From NCBI RefSeq assembly GCF_000335475.2, contig NZ_ANAH02000006.1, positions 62,001-126,000 on the forward strand: 64,000 bases of DNA. The letters are read 5' to 3'. A model generated the notes under the pieces. That model saw nothing but the letters and a program-made list of their open reading frames with translations, searched no databases and had not been told where the DNA came from. The translations under genes were made by a program, and so were the position numbers. Origin of the DNA: Cystobacter fuscus DSM 2262 (GTDB taxonomy: Bacteria > Myxococcota > Myxococcia > Myxococcales > Myxococcaceae). How positions within the stretch are numbered: the stretch's first letter is position 1; the number at the start of each line of letters is the position of its first letter. Of the stretch, positions 62,483 through 64,000 are shown one piece after another.

Positions 62483-63520
62483 TCAGCCCAGCTCGGGCAC
62501 GTACTTCGCTACCAGCTTGCGCAGCCCACCCATCTCCGGCCGCCGCTCGAAGGCGTCGCGCACGTAGCGCAGCGACGCGGGGATGGACACCAGGAAGCCC
62601 GGGTTGCCCTTCACGCGGTTGATGAACTCGAAGCGGCCCGCGTCCTTCATCTTGCGCTGCAGCGTGAGCAGATCGAAGAAGGCCTTGAAGCCCGTGGGCT
62701 CGATGCGCTCGCCCGTGAGCTGCGCGAACGTGGCGATGTACCGGTCGAGCATGGCGTCCACGAAGCCGCGGTCCAGCTCCACGTAGCTGTCGCGCAGGAG
62801 CGCCACGAGATCGTACTGGCGCGGGCCCTGGAGCGCGTCCTGGAAGTCGATGACCACCAGCTCCCCGTCCTTCACCATGATGTTGCGGCTCTGGTAGTCG
62901 CGGTGCGTGAAGCCCCGGGGCGCGGCGGCCAGTTGCTTCGCGATGTCGCGGAAGACGCGGTCCAGTTCGGCGCGCTCGGCGTCCGTGGGCTTCTTCCCGC
63001 TCCACGCCTCCATGCCCCACTCCCGGAAGTGGTGCAGCTCCCAGTCGTAGAGGTCCTCGTCGAAGGCGCGCGTGAAGGCGAGGCAATTGGGGTCCACGTG
63101 GCGCTCGGCCTGGGCGCGCAGGCGCGCGAGCAGATCCACCGCCCGGGTGTACAGCTCGTCGCGGTGCTTGCCGCCCTCGAGCGCCGCCTCGAACGTCCTG
63201 TCCGTCAGGTCCTCGAGCACCATCATCCCGGCGGGCTCGTCGTAGCGCAGGATGCGCGGCACGCGGATGCCCAGCCCCTCGAGGTAGCGGTGCACGTTGA
63301 TGAAGGGCAGCTCCTTGGGCGGCTCGCCCTTGGACGCCTCCTCGCTCTTCTTCGAGGCCTCCAACGGCATCACCATCAACACCCAGCTCTCTGGCGCGGT
63401 GCCCACGCGGTAGTACGAGCGGTTGCTCGCATCGCCCTTGAGCTTGGTGATGGGAGCCTGGGGCACGGGGCGGCCAATGGCCTTCCCGACCTGGTCGCGC
63501 AGCGCGGCCTCGAGTTCCAT
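62483..63520 (-). CDS. APH-family sugar kinase (AmgK-like)
   Basis: A 345-residue aminoglycoside-phosphotransferase-fold kinase: GDASNRSYYRV (nucleotide loop), MMVLEDLTDRTF, THRDYQSRNIMV (catalytic loop, about 204-213) and VVIDFQDALQGPRQYDL (metal). The style (HRDYQSRN, DFQDA) is that of AmgK, which phosphorylates MurNAc/GlcNAc at the anomeric position. ATG 63520 is used; a TTG seven codons upstream is possible. It is transcribed with the MurU-like gene. Confidence 0.88.
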   Translation of the reverse strand: MELEAALRDQVGKAIGRPVPQAPITKLKGDASNRSYYRVGTAPESWVLMVMPLEASKKSEEASKGEPPKELPFINVHRYLEGLGIRVPRILRYDEPAGMMVLEDLTDRTFEAALEGGKHRDELYTRAVDLLARLRAQAERHVDPNCLAFTRAFDEDLYDWELHHFREWGMEAWSGKKPTDAERAELDRVFRDIAKQLAAAPRGFTHRDYQSRNIMVKDGELVVIDFQDALQGPRQYDLVALLRDSYVELDRGFVDAMLDRYIATFAQLTGERIEPTGFKAFFDLLTLQRKMKDAGRFEFINRVKGNPGFLVSIPASLRYVRDAFERRPEMGGLRKLVAKYVPELG

Positions 63521-63728
63521 AGGGATGCGGTTCTCCTGCAACGGGTGGGTGAAAACGGCGCGCGAGTATGGGAGCGCGCACGCGCGGGGTCAAAACCCCT
63601 GTGCCAGAGCGCGTCATTCCCCTCACTCGCGGGACGTGAATCGTGTCCACTTGCGCGCTGCGCCGCGTCGGAAGACGGGGAATCCGGCGGAGTGTTGAAT
63701 GGGGCCAGGGGGATGACTTCGGTCAGGG

Positions 63729-63757
63729 TCGACCCCACCCTCACAGGGCGGTAATAA
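63729..63757 (+). promoter_or_regulatory. Probable promoter of the cysteine/cystathionine synthase gene
   Basis: TCGACC (63729-63734), 17 bases, TAATAA (63752-63757), 36 bases before ATG 63794. The -10 box is good, the -35 has one mismatch from TTGACC used elsewhere in the window. Confidence 0.45.
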
Positions 63758-63793
63758 GGACGCGCCGCTCCCTACCCCACACGAGAGTTCCCG

Positions 63794-64000
63794 ATGGACA
63801 TCCACGACAACATCCTTTCGGCGATTGGCCACACCCCCCTGGTCAAGCTGCAGCGCCTGGTCGGCCCGAACGACGCGACGGTGCTGGTCAAATGCGAGTT
63901 CATGAATCCCGGCGCGTCCATCAAGGACCGGATGGCGCTCTACATCATCGAGAAGGCCGAGCGGGAGGGGAAGCTCAAGCCCGGCGGCACCATCGTGGAG
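63794..64000 (+). CDS. Cysteine synthase / cystathionine beta-synthase family (partial)
   Basis: The first 69 residues of a fold-type II PLP enzyme, cut by the window end: [57 protein letters not shown]. The PLP Lys is in SIKDR. Cysteine synthase and cystathionine beta-synthase cannot be separated from this part, though the IIEKAEREG wording is common in bacterial CBS-like proteins. A promoter is proposed upstream. Confidence 0.9.
   Translation, partial: MDIHDNILSAIGHTPLVKLQRLVGPNDATVLVKCEFMNPGASIKDRMALYIIEKAEREGKLKPGGTIVE

Overview
The window reads as chromosomal DNA of a myxobacterium, probably of the Cystobacter/Archangium/Myxococcus group. This is inferred from very high GC with strong G/C third-position bias, many Ser/Thr kinases with extra domains (formylglycine-enzyme-like, PEGA), DUF4388 (PATAN) regulators, many predicted lipoproteins, GTG/TTG starts, and dense operons whose genes overlap through ATGA/GTGA. 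No 16S or other marker is present, so the assignment is not at genus level. Nearly all sequence is ordinary core genome; the least stable stretches are 61-790, 1986-2548, 6840-7130 and 13344-14131.

Layout. 1-4160: the end of an unknown gene with a clear terminator, then debris of two genes, a peroxiredoxin-DsbA pair, a wrecked class III aminotransferase and a glutathione-independent formaldehyde-dehydrogenase-like gene. 4162-7130: a Clp/Hsp100 ATPase split by a 2-nt insertion, a kinase remnant and a 129-bp palindromic (MITE-like) element. 7233-7729: ssrA (tmRNA, minus strand) with promoter and terminator. 7859-15460: an M16 protease pair, an OmpA/TSP3 outer membrane protein, a lipoprotein, an unusual G-rich minisatellite and three tandem lipoproteins. 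15494-20663: TlpA-like thioredoxin with a CFI-box protein, HtrA protease, a double zinc-knuckle protein and a SPOUT methyltransferase. 20669-26733: purC and purB, a substrate-binding protein, a kinase fused to an FGE-like domain, and dUTPase.

26811-39970 (all minus strand) holds the conserved translation/transcription cluster rimP-nusA-ylxR-infB-ylxP-rbfA-truB-(MoaD-like), then rpsO-pnp, followed by a membrane protein and an M23 peptidase. 40189-46295 (plus strand) carries a nitrilase-family amidase, a FecR-LysM-HD-GYP module, a DUF971 protein and a PEGA kinase. 46321-49942 holds sspB-like, smpB, panC, panB and a deoxynucleoside kinase. 50157-59636 holds rsmA, tsaD and two large DUF4388 proteins, one with about 480 residues of 6-residue coiled-coil repeats plus a J domain. 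59670-64000 holds trmL, a DUF192 protein, a PP2C phosphatase, a MurU/AmgK-like pair and the start of a cysteine/cystathionine synthase.

Themes: ribosome rescue and tagged-protein delivery are well represented (ssrA, smpB, an SspB-like adaptor encoded next to smpB, and a Clp-family ATPase). The most unusual non-coding structures are seven tandem copies of a G-quadruplex-type motif (13556-13821), the 27-bp inverted-repeat element (6992-7120), and a hairpin at 31681-31705 that overlaps the rpsO promoter. I found no phage, plasmid, CRISPR or biosynthetic cluster, and no clearly new multi-gene system.
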